A stretch of DNA of 47,321 nt from Apostichopus parvimensis. Taxonomy: Eukaryota; Echinodermata; Holothuroidea; Aspidochirotida; Stichopodidae. Under the pieces are notes generated by a model, which was not told the origin of the DNA, searched no databases, and was given only the letters and a program-made list of their open reading frames with translations. The position numbers and the translations under genes are program-made. Position 1 is the stretch's first letter, and the number at the start of each line of letters is the position of its first letter. Shown here one piece after another: positions 26,869 through 47,321 of the stretch. The DNA lies in contig KN883582.1 of assembly GCA_000934455.1 (NCBI GenBank), positions 149,968 to 197,288 on the forward strand, given 5' to 3'.

Positions 26869-27868
26869 TAGTTGACGTACCACTGTAGAGAAAGGTGCAC
26901 ATACGGGGTGGTGTTGGGTGGCAACCAAAATTCAGTCTCAAATCGATGCCAAGTCGACCTCCAAATTGAAACCGAAAACATGGTCTTAACCCTATAAACA
27001 TAACAAAAGTTAAGAAAAAGAAAACAGAAACGTTGTCTGTTTCTACCTTTCGTCGAATTCTCACATCGGATTCGGATATTTTGATTAGGCTAACAAAATG
27101 ATTCAGCTTCCGGACCCCACCGGGGCTTTGTGATACATTCAGCTGCAATTGAATTCCTCTAAAAACGAAGGAATTATTGTTCTTAAAAATCACTGCAGCT
27201 GAAGTCCCCAGGATCCTCACCAGGTCTTGGAATGCATTCCAGAGAGAGTATCGATCTGTTATTGAAACTCGAGAGAACAGAAATATTACCAACTACTATA
27301 GTTGAAGGTGGGGGTGAAGGGGGGGGGGNNNNNNNNNNNNNNNNNNNNNNNNNNNNNNNNNNNNNNNNNNNNNNNNNNNNNNNNNNNNNNNNNNNNNNNN
27401 NNNNNNNNNNNNNNNNNNNNNNNNNNNNNNNNNNNNNNNNNNNNNNNNNNNNNNNNNNNNNNNNNNNNNNNNNNNNNNNNNNNNNNNNATTCAGTAGTGT
27501 TTAGGATATGCACAATTTAAAACACAAACAGCAGCGTTAACCCTAACTAACTAGCCATATGTCGCATTATGTACAAAACACCATGCTGTGTCCAGGGCTA
27601 ACAACAAACTTAGTACGTCATTGGAATTAACCCGTAAATGAAGGGACAAATCTCATTGTTTCTGGTCGGATGATGATGCCGGTGCAAAATCGTATGCAAA
27701 CTTAAGTTAGGTCTTTATAATCATATACGTGGTTAACTTACAAATTGAACAGTGTTCCGTCACTCATGACTGCAATTATGCAGTGACGGCGATTCCACGA
27801 CAGACACTCTTTCATCAATTCAAATGCCCTGTCAGCGAAATTCAAACCAGCGAAGGTGAGCTTACTAC
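26869..27868 (-). CDS. Possible fragment of an unrecognised minus-strand gene
   Basis: Three pieces could be exons. Piece 1 (about 27742-27868) contains ATG and SWNRRHCIIAVMSDGTLF, ending in donor AATTT|GTAAGT. Piece 2 (about 27047-27162) runs from acceptor TTTTTAG through GIQLQLNVSQSPGGVRKLNH and ISESDVRIRRK to AAAG|GTAGAA. Piece 3 (about 26869-26980) reads TMFSVSIWRSTWHRFETEFW and LPPNTTPYVHLSLQ, ending CAGTG|GTACGT. Phases can be made to agree (2, then 0, then 2), but the acceptor of piece 3 (GTTAAG) is weak. A 160-base assembly gap lies between pieces 1 and 2 and may hide sequence. I do not recognise the protein. It may be chance. Confidence 0.2.
27329..27488. other. Assembly gap of 160 N
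   Basis: Unknown bases. The left edge is a run of G (27319-27328), the sort of homopolymer that stops sequencing. Open frames running through the gap are meaningless. Confidence 0.99.
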
Positions 27869-28509
27869 TAGTTCTACAGTACATAACACTGCCTGAGCCT
27901 AGTTGTGAGATTGATTTTAGGCTTAGCTGATGCATGGAAATAACGAAGGCCTAGGTCAAACGTAAGACTAGTTCGACGAAAACTAGAGGTAGTAACTAGT
28001 AGTAATGTAGTATTGTGCCTATGCATGCAAGTTGGTCCTAGCCTAACATAGGTCTAGGCTTGTAACGAAATTACTCTACTGGCAGTAAATCATGCTTCAT
28101 ACTTCATAGGCGCTCTCATCATATGCCACACCAGGCAAAGAGATCCGGCCTAATTTAGGAATCCGTACCATGTGAATGGGAAAGCTTACTTCTAATCGGC
28201 AGAATAACAACTGTATAATCCAGCTGAACGTGTGTGCTCGCAATAGAATAACAGTCAGTGAATAGGTGCGTCGCGTGAATGATTCGCTGGAATGAAGTAA
28301 AGGGGTAGAGTAGATCCCCTGGCAACCAAATAGGCTACTATAATTATAAAGGTAAAGTGATGGGAGCTGTAGTATTAGTAGACTATTTATGTGATTGTTG
28401 CTTAAATATGGATGGCTTATTTATCACATTGTTGCTTAATTAATGGTTGCACTGGGGTTTGGTTACGATGATAATCGTAAACTTTGTAGTCATGCAGGGG
28501 GATGAGTGT

Positions 28510-28815
28510 GTGTGTGTATGACACCTTGCCTATAAACACAATGTCTCAAGAAGGGAAGCTTGAACCAATCTCATAATATTTGGCATGTGGGAGTAACACA
28601 TAAAGTAGAAGAAGTCTATTGTTTGTAGAGAAGGTCAAAGGTCATTTGGGGTCACCATAGGTCAAATTGTGAAAACCTTGTTAACACGATATCTCAAGAA
28701 GGGAAGCTTGGACCAATCTCATTTAATATGTAGTTGTGACATGTTAAGTACAAGAAGCCTATTGTTTTTGGTGGAGGTCAAAGGTCATTTGGATTCACAA
28801 GAGGTCAAATTGTGG
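28510..28815. repeat. About 143-bp tandem duplication carrying DR1 motifs
   Basis: Two units share TCTCAAGAAGGGAAGCTTG, CCAATCTCAT and the perfect DR1 AGGTCAAAGGTCA (28632-28644 and 28775-28787), then a further GGTCAAATTGTG. DR1 is the binding site of HNF4, RXR and COUP-type nuclear receptors. Whether it is used here is unknown. Confidence 0.88.
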
Positions 28816-28986
28816 TAACCTTTTATAATCTACCGTATCTCTCACCGACCAGCCTATAAGATAACATGTGTGTCACACCTCATAAGAATAAGAGAGGCTG
28901 TTGGAAATTAGCTTAAGGGAATCGTAGATTAGAGGTTAGGGCTGACATAGCTGCCCACACAGACTTCATTACAATTGCAAAGACAG

Positions 28987-29075
28987 TTTACTACTATGGC
29001 ATGCTGTACTTACCACTATGGCATACAGTATTTACCACTATGGCATATGGTACTTTTACCACTGTGGCATATATA
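28987..29075. repeat. About 28-bp minisatellite, three to four copies
   Basis: Units of TTACCACTATGGCATA(C/T)(A/G)GTA with small changes. Confidence 0.85.
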
Positions 29076-29082
29076 GTGTAGT

Positions 29083-29205
29083 GTTCGACCGATAATCGGT
29101 TAGATAATCGGCATCAGGCCGATTATCAGACAATCAGTAAATTAAATCAGCATCGGCAAAATCCATTGCGCTACCGATTATGCGGAACCGATTATTACGT
29201 TCCAC
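29083..29205. mobile_element. ATCGG-rich terminus, probable hAT fragment
   Basis: Starts GTTCGACCGATAATCGG and carries many CCGATTAT / ATAATCGG words in both orientations. This pattern resembles the ends of hAT-type elements. No second terminus or target duplication was found, so this is a fragment or a mis-assignment. Confidence 0.4.
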
Positions 29206-31382
29206 ATAAAGGATTGTATACTTCCACGCTTTTGATTCACCATAACCACAAGGGAAAAACAATGTAGATCATTCGATTCAACACTATTGAAAGCAGGGGA
29301 AGGTAACGGTATCGCAAGTCCCTCACCCGAGATTGTACTAATGCTCGTCGATATGCTATCCAGTTTTGGGAGTTACCATCATACAGTTTACCGGCAATAA
29401 GCGCCGGAGGACGACATAATTATTTTTTTTTCACTTCGCTTCTTGCATCAAACAAAACCTCTTCTTATCCATGTTTAATGATTGATAAGAAATGTTGATT
29501 GTCTTGACCAAATTAAAAACCAAAACAATATACTATTTAACCACTTTGGCTGTTTCCACGTGAAAACTGGAAAGTGAAAATGATAACATTAGGCCTTGCT
29601 CATTTTGAGTTCTATATTCATTAGGCTAGTCTGGTTAGAGAACGGTTGAGCCTCATAACTGTTTAGTTTGCAAATGCGCCCAAGTTTTTACAAATGCGAT
29701 AAAATGATTAAACGAAGACGCCAAATACTCCTAAAAATCCCTAATAATATTTGGCGACAGTCCTCAGTAGTTCTACTGCATTACAGTATTTTGTGATTAG
29801 GCAAACACACTTACGCATATTTTTACGAAAAATACCAAGCAATTCCCCCCCCCCCCTGACCATATATATACCATACATGCTAAAATAACCCCATCTCAGT
29901 AACTGAACTCCCACAACCGACTAAAGCAAGTCTGATTTCCAGGAACACACGCGTCATAGTCAATAGGACTTTAGTGTGTGATTTCTCTAACATGTAGTTT
30001 AGTCAATGGATAAGCACCATTGACCTACTGTGTATTTGTTGGAACAACGTTCGATCGTAAGTTTCCCCGCAGATGGTAATTATTGAAAACTTGAAGCAAA
30101 CATTCGGGATTGTTTTATTTTTCATATCAGATTATATATTTCGATATCATATTACGAATATTTTATTTATATGCGATATACTTTTCACTTTATTTACTTT
30201 GGAGTTGCAACACTGATAATGGTTACAATACCAGTTGTCAAAGCAGGCCCTAACTCTTTTTTATTTTCATTTCGTAACCAATGGCTACTATTTCGCCCCT
30301 TCTGTAGTCTGTATAGCACTGCCATTTACTGTGTTGTGGTGGGATTGCAATATTGGGACTCATCATTATAAACATACAGCCCCCATGTATGTATAACAGT
30401 GTTCTTTATTTGCTCTAGTGTGAAACCTTAAGTGGTACATTTACATCTTTGATTGTATTGGCCTATAAACAATTGTAAACGGTGAAGCGGAAGATTGTAA
30501 TTTATTTCCTCAAATATATAATTTCCAAGAGTTGTGTTTTTTGGTACATTTAGTTTTACCAAATCTTACAACAGGAGTTTTGCGTACTTTCGGTATTCAT
30601 GGATGTTGGAGCTCTTGTGGCAAGAGAGATGCATTGTATATAGTTAACCAGGAGAGCTTTGTTTAGTTTTTGGCTTTATTTGTTTAATGTGTTAACCTTT
30701 GTATATATGATCCCATGATAGCTACAGAGTGCATTGGCTTTTGTGCATTCTCATTGTCCATTGTTTTACAAAGCAAGCATGTGGCAATAATGGAAACAAG
30801 AGGAGTGCAGTGGTCCTCTTGAAGAACTCATTCTGAAATTGATATCCCCTGCGTCAGTTCCCACGTCGCTACCTTTAATACGTAGCCAAGTGTTGTTGAA
30901 ATTCAGTTCTGCTCTTCATCTCTTGATCTTTCCATTCTATTTTGTACCCAATTTTGGGCCGCCATACGTACTGTACCGCTGGCAGTATTGATACGCAATA
31001 GTCCTCCGTCCAGCATGACATTTTGCCAGATGCGTGCATGTTTATATTTCAGCATTGTCTAAGGAAAGTAAACAAATCGGCATTTGATATTTGCAGAATC
31101 CTCTAGCCAAGGTACATGTTATAATACACTATTTGTGTTGCATGTTTACTGAACTAGCTTCTTTATACAGGTATACATATAGCATATTATAGATTTATTC
31201 GCATTAACCACTGTGTAAACAGCCAGCCAGTGTAGCCTAACGTAAACCATTGTGTTCAGGTCTATTGTGTAGACGTTGTGGATTGCCTAACATATAAGGG
31301 TTTTCCCGCAAGCTTTCAAAACCTTGTCTCTTCTGAAGTCACCTATTGATGTGATTTCCAGTTTGATGTTATGCCAGTGGCC
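29206..31382. other. Intergenic DNA, no gene recognised
   Basis: AT-rich with a poly-C run at about 29847-29857. Short ORFs, for example at 30171-30371, have no recognisable motif. Confidence 0.5.
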
Positions 31383-31390
31383 ACCCTAGA

Positions 31391-32506
31391 CCGGGGCGGC
31401 GATTTGCTTCAAATATTGGGGGGGACATTTGCTTGGGTGCAGGCATGGGCGCAGACCAGTCTTGGATAATGGTGGGGACGCGTGTCTGTTCTCTGATACT
31501 ATCTAAGTGGAGCGCGACCATTGGTTCGCGCGTAGCGTACAAGAAGTTTGTTCGGCAAATATACCTCCCAGATCGCCGGAAATAACACTTCCCAGACCCA
31601 ATAATACTTCCAAACCTCCTTAAGTTTTAGATCTCATGGCTTAGAAATTTGTTTGGGGAAATACATCTGCAGAAATAAAATCAGGGGACAAATAATCCAA
31701 GTAGACTTTTGTATACGATGTCGTCTCCCAGAAAACAATTAAAGACTGCCACAAATGCGATTTCCGTCCTATATTTAACAAGTGTGGATAAATATAATAT
31801 AATGAGAACTGCTGCGGGTCATTTGCACAATGCTGGATCAAACTGCGCCAGTTCAATACAGTTCAAAGTTCAATACAGGGGAATTTGAAATGCAGCTTTA
31901 GGGGTGCAGGCACATATCAACTTCCATCCCCAAAATTGTTTGTGCGCTTCGTTATATTTTGTATATATACATGTGGGCAAACTATCTAAGCGTAGCGCCA
32001 CTATGTGTTGGCGCGAAGCATTAAAGAAACTTTTGGCCTAAAATTCCTCCCAGATCGCTGGAAATGGCACTTCCCAGGCCTTGTAAGTTGCATCTAAGCA
32101 TTTTCTATTATGAAATTCAAGTACTAGTGATATCATAAAAAAAATCAAAATATATAACAGGAAAAATGGAAACCCAGTGAACCCATATCGATGTGGATCA
32201 TATGATTGTACGTACTTACACTCATACACAAGAGATGTACAGACATTATGATAATAATCATGAGTGACAACTTGCTTTATGGTCACGGGTCACAGAAACG
32301 ACCACGAAGTGTCATTTAGGCCTACCTCATGCAGCATGTGTTGGATGAAATTTTAGCCACCGCCAAGTATAATGGATAACAAATCTCACGCATTACTTTC
32401 TATTTATAGCCACACTATGCCATCAAGTATTGGGGGGATATTAGATACTATATCCCCCCACCTAAAATATACATATCCCCCCGTCCCCCCATGATCGCCG
32501 CCCATG
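31391..32506. mobile_element. Non-autonomous hAT-like element, 1116 bp
   Basis: Terminal inverted repeats CCGGGGCGGCGAT (31391-31403) and ATCGCCGCCCATG (32494-32506) match at 11 of 13 positions. They are flanked by the 8-bp duplication ACCCTAGA (31383-31390 and 32507-32514). Inside, a block near 31505-31600 is repeated near 31985-32080 (both contain CCTCCCAGATCGC, 482 bases apart). No transposase ORF. Confidence 0.85.
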
Positions 32507-32514
32507 ACCCTAGA

Positions 32515-34140
32515 CATGATATTCCACAATGATAATTTGAAATCTCTATAGCCTTGACTTTTTTTACGAGCAAACAACATAAACCCTGTTAATCAAAGCA
32601 TATGCTAGGGCTGTTGTTTTTAGAATTGCAACTGCACTTTGCCACTCCATACAAAGGCTTCCATTCTAAACATTGATTTTAGAAGTGTAGTCAGTACTTT
32701 GACAATGGAATGAATCCTCATGTTGGTATAGAGGTAGTCCTAGAATTTGACTTTTTTTTACTAATAAATCCAAATGCTTTTGAAGTTACCTCCTGGCTAA
32801 AAACCAAGTTCTAATTGGCATTTTACTGATTTACAACACACATCAGGTTACTGTACAGTACAGGGCTTATGGGAACAACATGGGGCTAATATTTGCTGGT
32901 GATAAGCAGTTGAATTGCAGGGCTTAAATGTTATGTATGGACCTCAGTCAGACATTGTTTCTGTTAATCCTAAGAAAAATTAATAGAGAAGAAACTAATG
33001 AATATGCAATATATACTGAATAAAATGAAACAAAAAGAAGAATTGTTTGATGGTATCACAGTTCATTGAAAGAATACCCTTAATTCACTTGCTCCACTCT
33101 TTACCAAATACACAAGGTTCTTGCAGTGCTGCAAACATGGACGGAAACAAGCAGTGGCCTTGGACTGAGTTCCCCCATTACTTGGCCAAACAGCCCCCAT
33201 TAGATCCTAGAGAAATATGCTAAAAGCTGTTGTTTAACCCTCAGTGGCACTTGTAAGACAGTCAACTACTTTGGACACAATTTGTTGTTCATGTAGTAAA
33301 ATTAAACAGTAAACCTCCCCCTCACACCCCCAAGCAATTTGACTAATCGTATTGTACATGCAGACTTTTTGGTGCCAGATTATTCAGTACATCAAAAGGA
33401 GTCTAGATGTTCAAGTGCGTGAGTAGATGATCATGTCAAATAGCCACTGGTTAAATCAAAAAGTCTGTCAACCAGTTTCCACTGTACAAAGAAGAAAATG
33501 GTCCCTGTTCCTGAGGACCTTAATTTCACCCCCTCTTCCCCCACTCTGGCTGTGAATACCATGGAAATAATTATTCCAAAACTTATCGAGGATGATGTTA
33601 AAACCTGGTTTGTAGCTTTCAAAGCATTGTGGTCATTTCAGCACATATCCAGCAAATTTTGGGTTTCAATGTTGCATTCTGTTTACAAGTGTTAGCATCG
33701 TGAGAGGCTTTTTGCCAAACATAGACAGCTGTTTTAGCTATCACAAAATTTGCATCTGTGAGCAGCACACTGTATGCATATGGTACTCTCCAATTGACCA
33801 CTGTAGTCAAAATAGTTATAATACAAATAACTTAAAAATTTCATTTGTTTATTCACAATTCATTATGTTATGTTCTTGTAAACCACTCCTCTCTTATCCG
33901 TCTCAATATACTGTATACTGTGTGCAATCTATTCTATCTTTGTGTTTGTGTGTATGATAATTGCATCTTGGGGGGATAGCTGCCAAAATATACCATTAAA
34001 GCAGATTTTGCATTACTTTTGAAGAAAAAATTTCTAAATTATACTAGAATGAAGGTTTAGTAGCATTAGTACTAATTCAAGTTTCCTTTCAAGCTTTTAA
34101 ACTATTTAAAACACATCACAGAAAATTTATAGTCATTGGG
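32515..34140. other. Intergenic DNA, no gene recognised
   Basis: AT-rich, no repeat family or coding motif recognised. Confidence 0.5.
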
Positions 34141-34141
34141 C

Positions 34142-34345
34142 AACAAAATTCTCAAAATCGAAGGGAACAGCTTTCATTGTAACTCAATAATAAAAGCCCC
34201 ACTTGGTAAACTATCTAGCAGATCTGATCAAGTTTTCACGACAAAATCCTCTAAACATCGAAAGAAACCATCATGTTTCATTTGCAATTCGATTATAACT
34301 GATCCTCGCTTGGTGAAAATATCTAGTGAAGGTTTGTCCCTCGAC
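34142..34345. repeat. Diverged tandem duplication, about 98 bp
   Basis: Bases about 34143-34240 and 34242-34345 align through ACAAAAT(T/C)CTC, CATCGAA-type, TGTAACTC / TGCAATTC and TATCTAG. A plus-strand ORF (34136-34363) reads through both halves, each with FHCNSII or CFICNSII. It is unclear whether this is a coding repeat or chance. Confidence 0.45.
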
Positions 34346-34363
34346 ACGACGACATTGTTTTAA

Positions 34364-36149
34364 CGAGTTTGAATTGTTGGATAGTCTTTGTTAAAACTTC
34401 CTGGTAAACATGAAAAACTGCATTAAATTTTCATTTGAGGTTAGTAAAAATCCTTTCCTGAATTGTCACAAGTTCCAGTCGTTTCCTTTGAGTACCGTCC
34501 ATCTAACATATACTGTAGTATTAAAGTATATACTGTGTGTCTTTATACTGTGCTAATGACTGTGATTTGTGTAATATGCAGAGTTATGTTGGAGTTCTGT
34601 GTACATCACTGTATGTTTCACAAGTATAGACATGAAGGTAAAATATTGGGAGCTTTTGTGGTTGTGGGATATATAGGCAGGTGTTTTTCTTTGATATATT
34701 ATGATATCAATTATCAGAATACCACCAAATCAAAATAACATGCACTTTTATCAGCCTTTCTATGGAATATTTTGTTTTTATTATGATTATTAACTGGCTG
34801 ATTAAATGCTTGTTCAACCATGAGATATGACCCTTTATGGCCAGTTGCAAGAAAGAAACCGTGCAAGTTTTACAGACAAAGGTTTGGTAAAAGATTCTTT
34901 TTGAGGTGTCTCATGAGTTTGGTGTGTACAGTATGGGTTTTGATGCCCTCAATCAGGCTTATAGTACAGGGAGTTCTAAAAATAGCAACTACTGTATTAT
35001 ACTTATGGATGTTAAACAACAGAATGAGCAACATTAAGAGTACAATAGAAAAATAATTACCTGTGATATGTTTTTTATTTTTTATATTTTGTATTATTGT
35101 CATCTTTAATGAGAGTAGTTCTGCTCAGTGAAGAAGCACTGCCTTCCAGAGGAGCCCTCAAGATTAAGGTTAAGAGTATTCAGACTCTGAGCGAGTGCGA
35201 GTCTTGTAATTTCTTTGAACTATTACGTGGATACTACAAAACCCACGAGGTCAAGAAACAAGTACAGGGTAAATTCCTGTCTGCTAGAATGCAATTATGA
35301 CAAGATAACGTTGTACAGGGTCTTAATCGTAATTTTTCACAATATCAGATCTGTATGATTTACTGTAGGACTCGAATTAACTGACGGCACCCGGAGGCAA
35401 AGTATGCCGATCGCCGTGCCACTTGAATAAAGTTGCTGCTCCTCGTAATTAGATTGTTCGTTACATAGACTTCAATTATCAAGAGTTGGTAGAATCTTCA
35501 GCGATATATGTGGCCAGAAACAGAGCTATTAAATACAGTAGCTGTGGGGAGACAAACCGTTTTTTAGGAACAGCCTCGTGAATTGTCTCTGTTTTCACAT
35601 CATTTCTGTGATTGTTTTCTCTCATTTTTGCAAAGAAGAAAAAAGGAATGCCTGGGTGACCTTTTTTCCTTTGAAATTTGCCTTAAAATGCGCATTTGAA
35701 AGATGGAAAATTGCTGCCCGTCCTATGCCCCGAGAGTACGTATACCGAGATCCGGTGGATGGATAGGATGGAGCGAGCGGCGAGCCTACAGCTTTTGATC
35801 CTGTTCCTATTTTGTCATAAAGTTATGGCTGTGGATTTTGACTCCTAATAGTATGCTTAATACTCCTGGTAGTCACTATTTACACAGTAATATTTACATG
35901 ACCACCCTTTATCCTGTCACAATATATATGCACAGCAAATTCTACGCAGCTATAATGTTGGCATTGTTCCGGTTGACTTGACATGGTGTACACAGCTCTG
36001 TGTGCATACAGTATATAGTGCTCCTTTTCTAATCATTTCAATAGAATAATTATCTTATTTTTCACTGCTCTGGGTTGAATGGTTCAAATATTGAATATTG
36101 ATAATTTAGTACATAATATTATTGACAACACTGCGAAGTGAGTTTTACC
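34364..36149. other. Intergenic DNA upstream of the transporter gene
   Basis: No gene recognised. A segment at 35105-35270 is less AT-rich, is open in one frame and ends in a donor-like ACAG|GTAAAT. It could be a non-coding 5' exon, but nothing proves this. Confidence 0.4.
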
Positions 36150-36335
36150 ATGTTTTCTACTGGTAAAATGTGCTTTCACTTTTCCTTACAGTAATACGTA
36201 TATATGTGTGCGTAAGTCAGGCCGCGAAATCAGAATTATCTACTGGCTAAATGTCGGTGGATTTTGCAGTTTGCCAAGGGCAAAAAAAGCGTTGGCAGTT
36301 TTCTGCCAGTAGACACGTAAAACACCGGCAGTAAA

Positions 36336-36600
36336 TTTACGACGCTTAAGCGACCACAAATGTGGGAGAACCCCGCAAGCGCTTATGGATTAAAACTTGC
36401 GCGTCGGGTGGCTTCCAATTCAGCATTTTAACTCAAATTTGGAATCTTTTCAATTAAGAAAGTCATTACAGATGGGAGAACCATAGATTGCTCTTGGATG
36501 AAAAACCCACCTTACTATGACCCGGCCGGGTTTGGAACCTGCAACCTCTCGATTGCTATGTCTCATTGCTTCAAAATGCTACCGCCTTTATCCACTCGGA
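36336..36600 (-). mobile_element. tRNA-derived SINE (family A), decayed copy
   Basis: Aligns along its length with the copy at 21638-21912, including CCACAAATGTGGGAGAA and CTTACTATGACCCGGCCGGG. The B box is damaged (GGTTCCAAACCC). It appears to sit inside an older repeat shared with 22880-23160. Confidence 0.8.
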
Positions 36601-36960
36601 TCTAGAATTTAATGACATTTACTTTAGCACTTTAACACATAGTAAGTCAGAACACAACAGTCAGTCAAAGAATTGCCGTGATTTCTATACATGTGCATAA
36701 CATTAGTCCTGTATTTTCTGCTTATTGTCAGCAAATATTATTGGGCTACAATTTACAGCTCTTTTTTTCTTCTTTCTATAAAATCAGTGGTTGATATTCT
36801 GATTGACTGTCAAGTGCCGTATTTTTGGGAAAGACTATTAATATTTTGAATATATGCTGCTTCTAATGTTGTGATTTCTACATATTCATTAACTGTTGTC
36901 AATTATCTGTTATGCTGCAGGGCCCCACAGATGGGTTACATTGTTTCATAACACAGGTAG

Positions 36961-46649
<9,689 letters not shown>

Positions 46650-46737
46650 GGCATACCTATCTCGTCTTTGTGCGAGGAAGTATCAGCTCGTATATAGCTT
46701 GTATGAAACAATTTTTTTAGGACAGGTAAAGTGGGGT

Positions 46738-47321
46738 GTGTTGGTGGTAGTCGACAGTCTTGTCAAAACAGCAACAGATGGTATGAAATGGGATTGTGAG
46801 AGGTCAAGGGGGTGGGGGGGGGGATTGGTAGTCTGGTGGTAGTCATACATACATTTCCCACGAAAAGTCACCAGATGGTATCGAATAGGTATACAACTGG
46901 TCACGTGTATGTATGTATGTATGTATGTATATGTGATCTTCCCGCAAGCAGGAACTCGCGAAAGAAGCCATGGAGGCTTATAGACTCGCAAGCTGACCAA
47001 AGCCAATCTCTCGGCACACATTCATTTAACGTCCATGTCGGGAAGTTGTTATTGAGCAACACCCTTGCCAGACGACACACATTGCTGTCGGCGGGGAATC
47101 GAACCGATATCTCATGACTGGGAGACGCCGGCGTTAACCACTAGGCTATACACTCCGCCTTGGTGTGCAGATTGGTAACCTGATGGTTGTTGACATAGCC
47201 CTCCCTTAAAAACAGTACCAGGCTGTATGAAACAGGTTACCACCAGGTAGAATGTGGATCGGTAGTCTGGTGATTGTTGACATAGCCCTCCCTTAAAACA
47301 GTACCAGGCTGTATGAAACAG
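46738..47321. repeat. About 90-bp minisatellite split by a SINE
   Basis: Units contain GATTGGTA(G/A)(T/C)CTG(G/A)TG(G/A)T and, in the two right copies, GACATAGCCCTCCCTTAAAA and AGTACCAGGCTGTATGAAAC. Diverged units lie at 46738-46890 and clearer ones at 47166-47321, cut by the window edge. The SINE at 46903-47157 sits between them. The left part may be in the SLC35E2 3' UTR. Confidence 0.8.
46903..47157 (-). mobile_element. tRNA-derived SINE (family B), good copy
   Basis: Minus strand starts with a tRNA-like head, TAGCCTAGTGGTTAACGCCG (A box) and GGTTCGATTCCCCG (B box, plus 47096-47105), and ends in an (ATAC)n tail (plus (TGTA)n at 46904-46930). Shares GCAAGCAGGAACTC and GCAAGCTGACC with the copy at 18797-19008. 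Confidence 0.88.

Noticed and set aside
27232..27520. ORFs spanning the N run
   Set aside because: Most codons are unknown bases, so they carry no information.

Overview
The window is nuclear DNA from an animal. Three protein genes are split by introns with standard GT/AG junctions, and the exon phases join without error. The intergenic DNA and introns are AT-rich and carry tRNA-derived SINEs, short hAT-type DNA transposons, a decayed LINE end, minisatellites and many poly-G/poly-C runs. The protein sequences and repeat types suggest a marine invertebrate deuterostome, perhaps an echinoderm. That placement is an inference, not a measurement.

Left third (1-15960, minus strand): 21 coding exons of a CHD3/4/5 (Mi-2) chromatin-remodelling ATPase. 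They run from the start codon at 15960 to just past the helicase core at position 28, and the C-terminal part lies beyond the left edge. The N-terminal CHDN region, first PHD finger, both chromodomains and all main SNF2 helicase motifs are present. The second PHD finger, normally always present in this family, was not found. The intron where it should lie holds an island of about 900 bases that is nearly free of T on the plus strand. A likely promoter with a perfect CRE, an NRF1-like site and a further-upstream CCAAT/Oct/EGR1/GC-box cluster lies at 16130-16490.

Middle (20655-25129, minus strand): a complete five-exon gene for SSR3/TRAP-gamma, a membrane subunit of the ER translocon-associated complex (187 aa).

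25130-36999: intergenic, with repeats. It includes two hAT-like elements with 8-bp target duplications, a duplicated repeat carrying perfect DR1 nuclear-receptor motifs, a 160-base assembly gap, and weak traces of an unrecognised minus-strand gene at 26870-27870.

Right part (37000-46649, plus strand): a seven-exon gene for an SLC35E2-type nucleotide-sugar/triose-phosphate transporter family protein (512 aa) with a long disordered N-terminal extension. A minisatellite split by a SINE lies downstream of it.

The three genes are ordinary housekeeping-type genes with no evident joint pathway. No new multi-gene system is visible. The best candidates for novelty are the missing PHD2 exon with the T-depleted island, and the mosaic of unrelated minisatellites inside the CHD introns.
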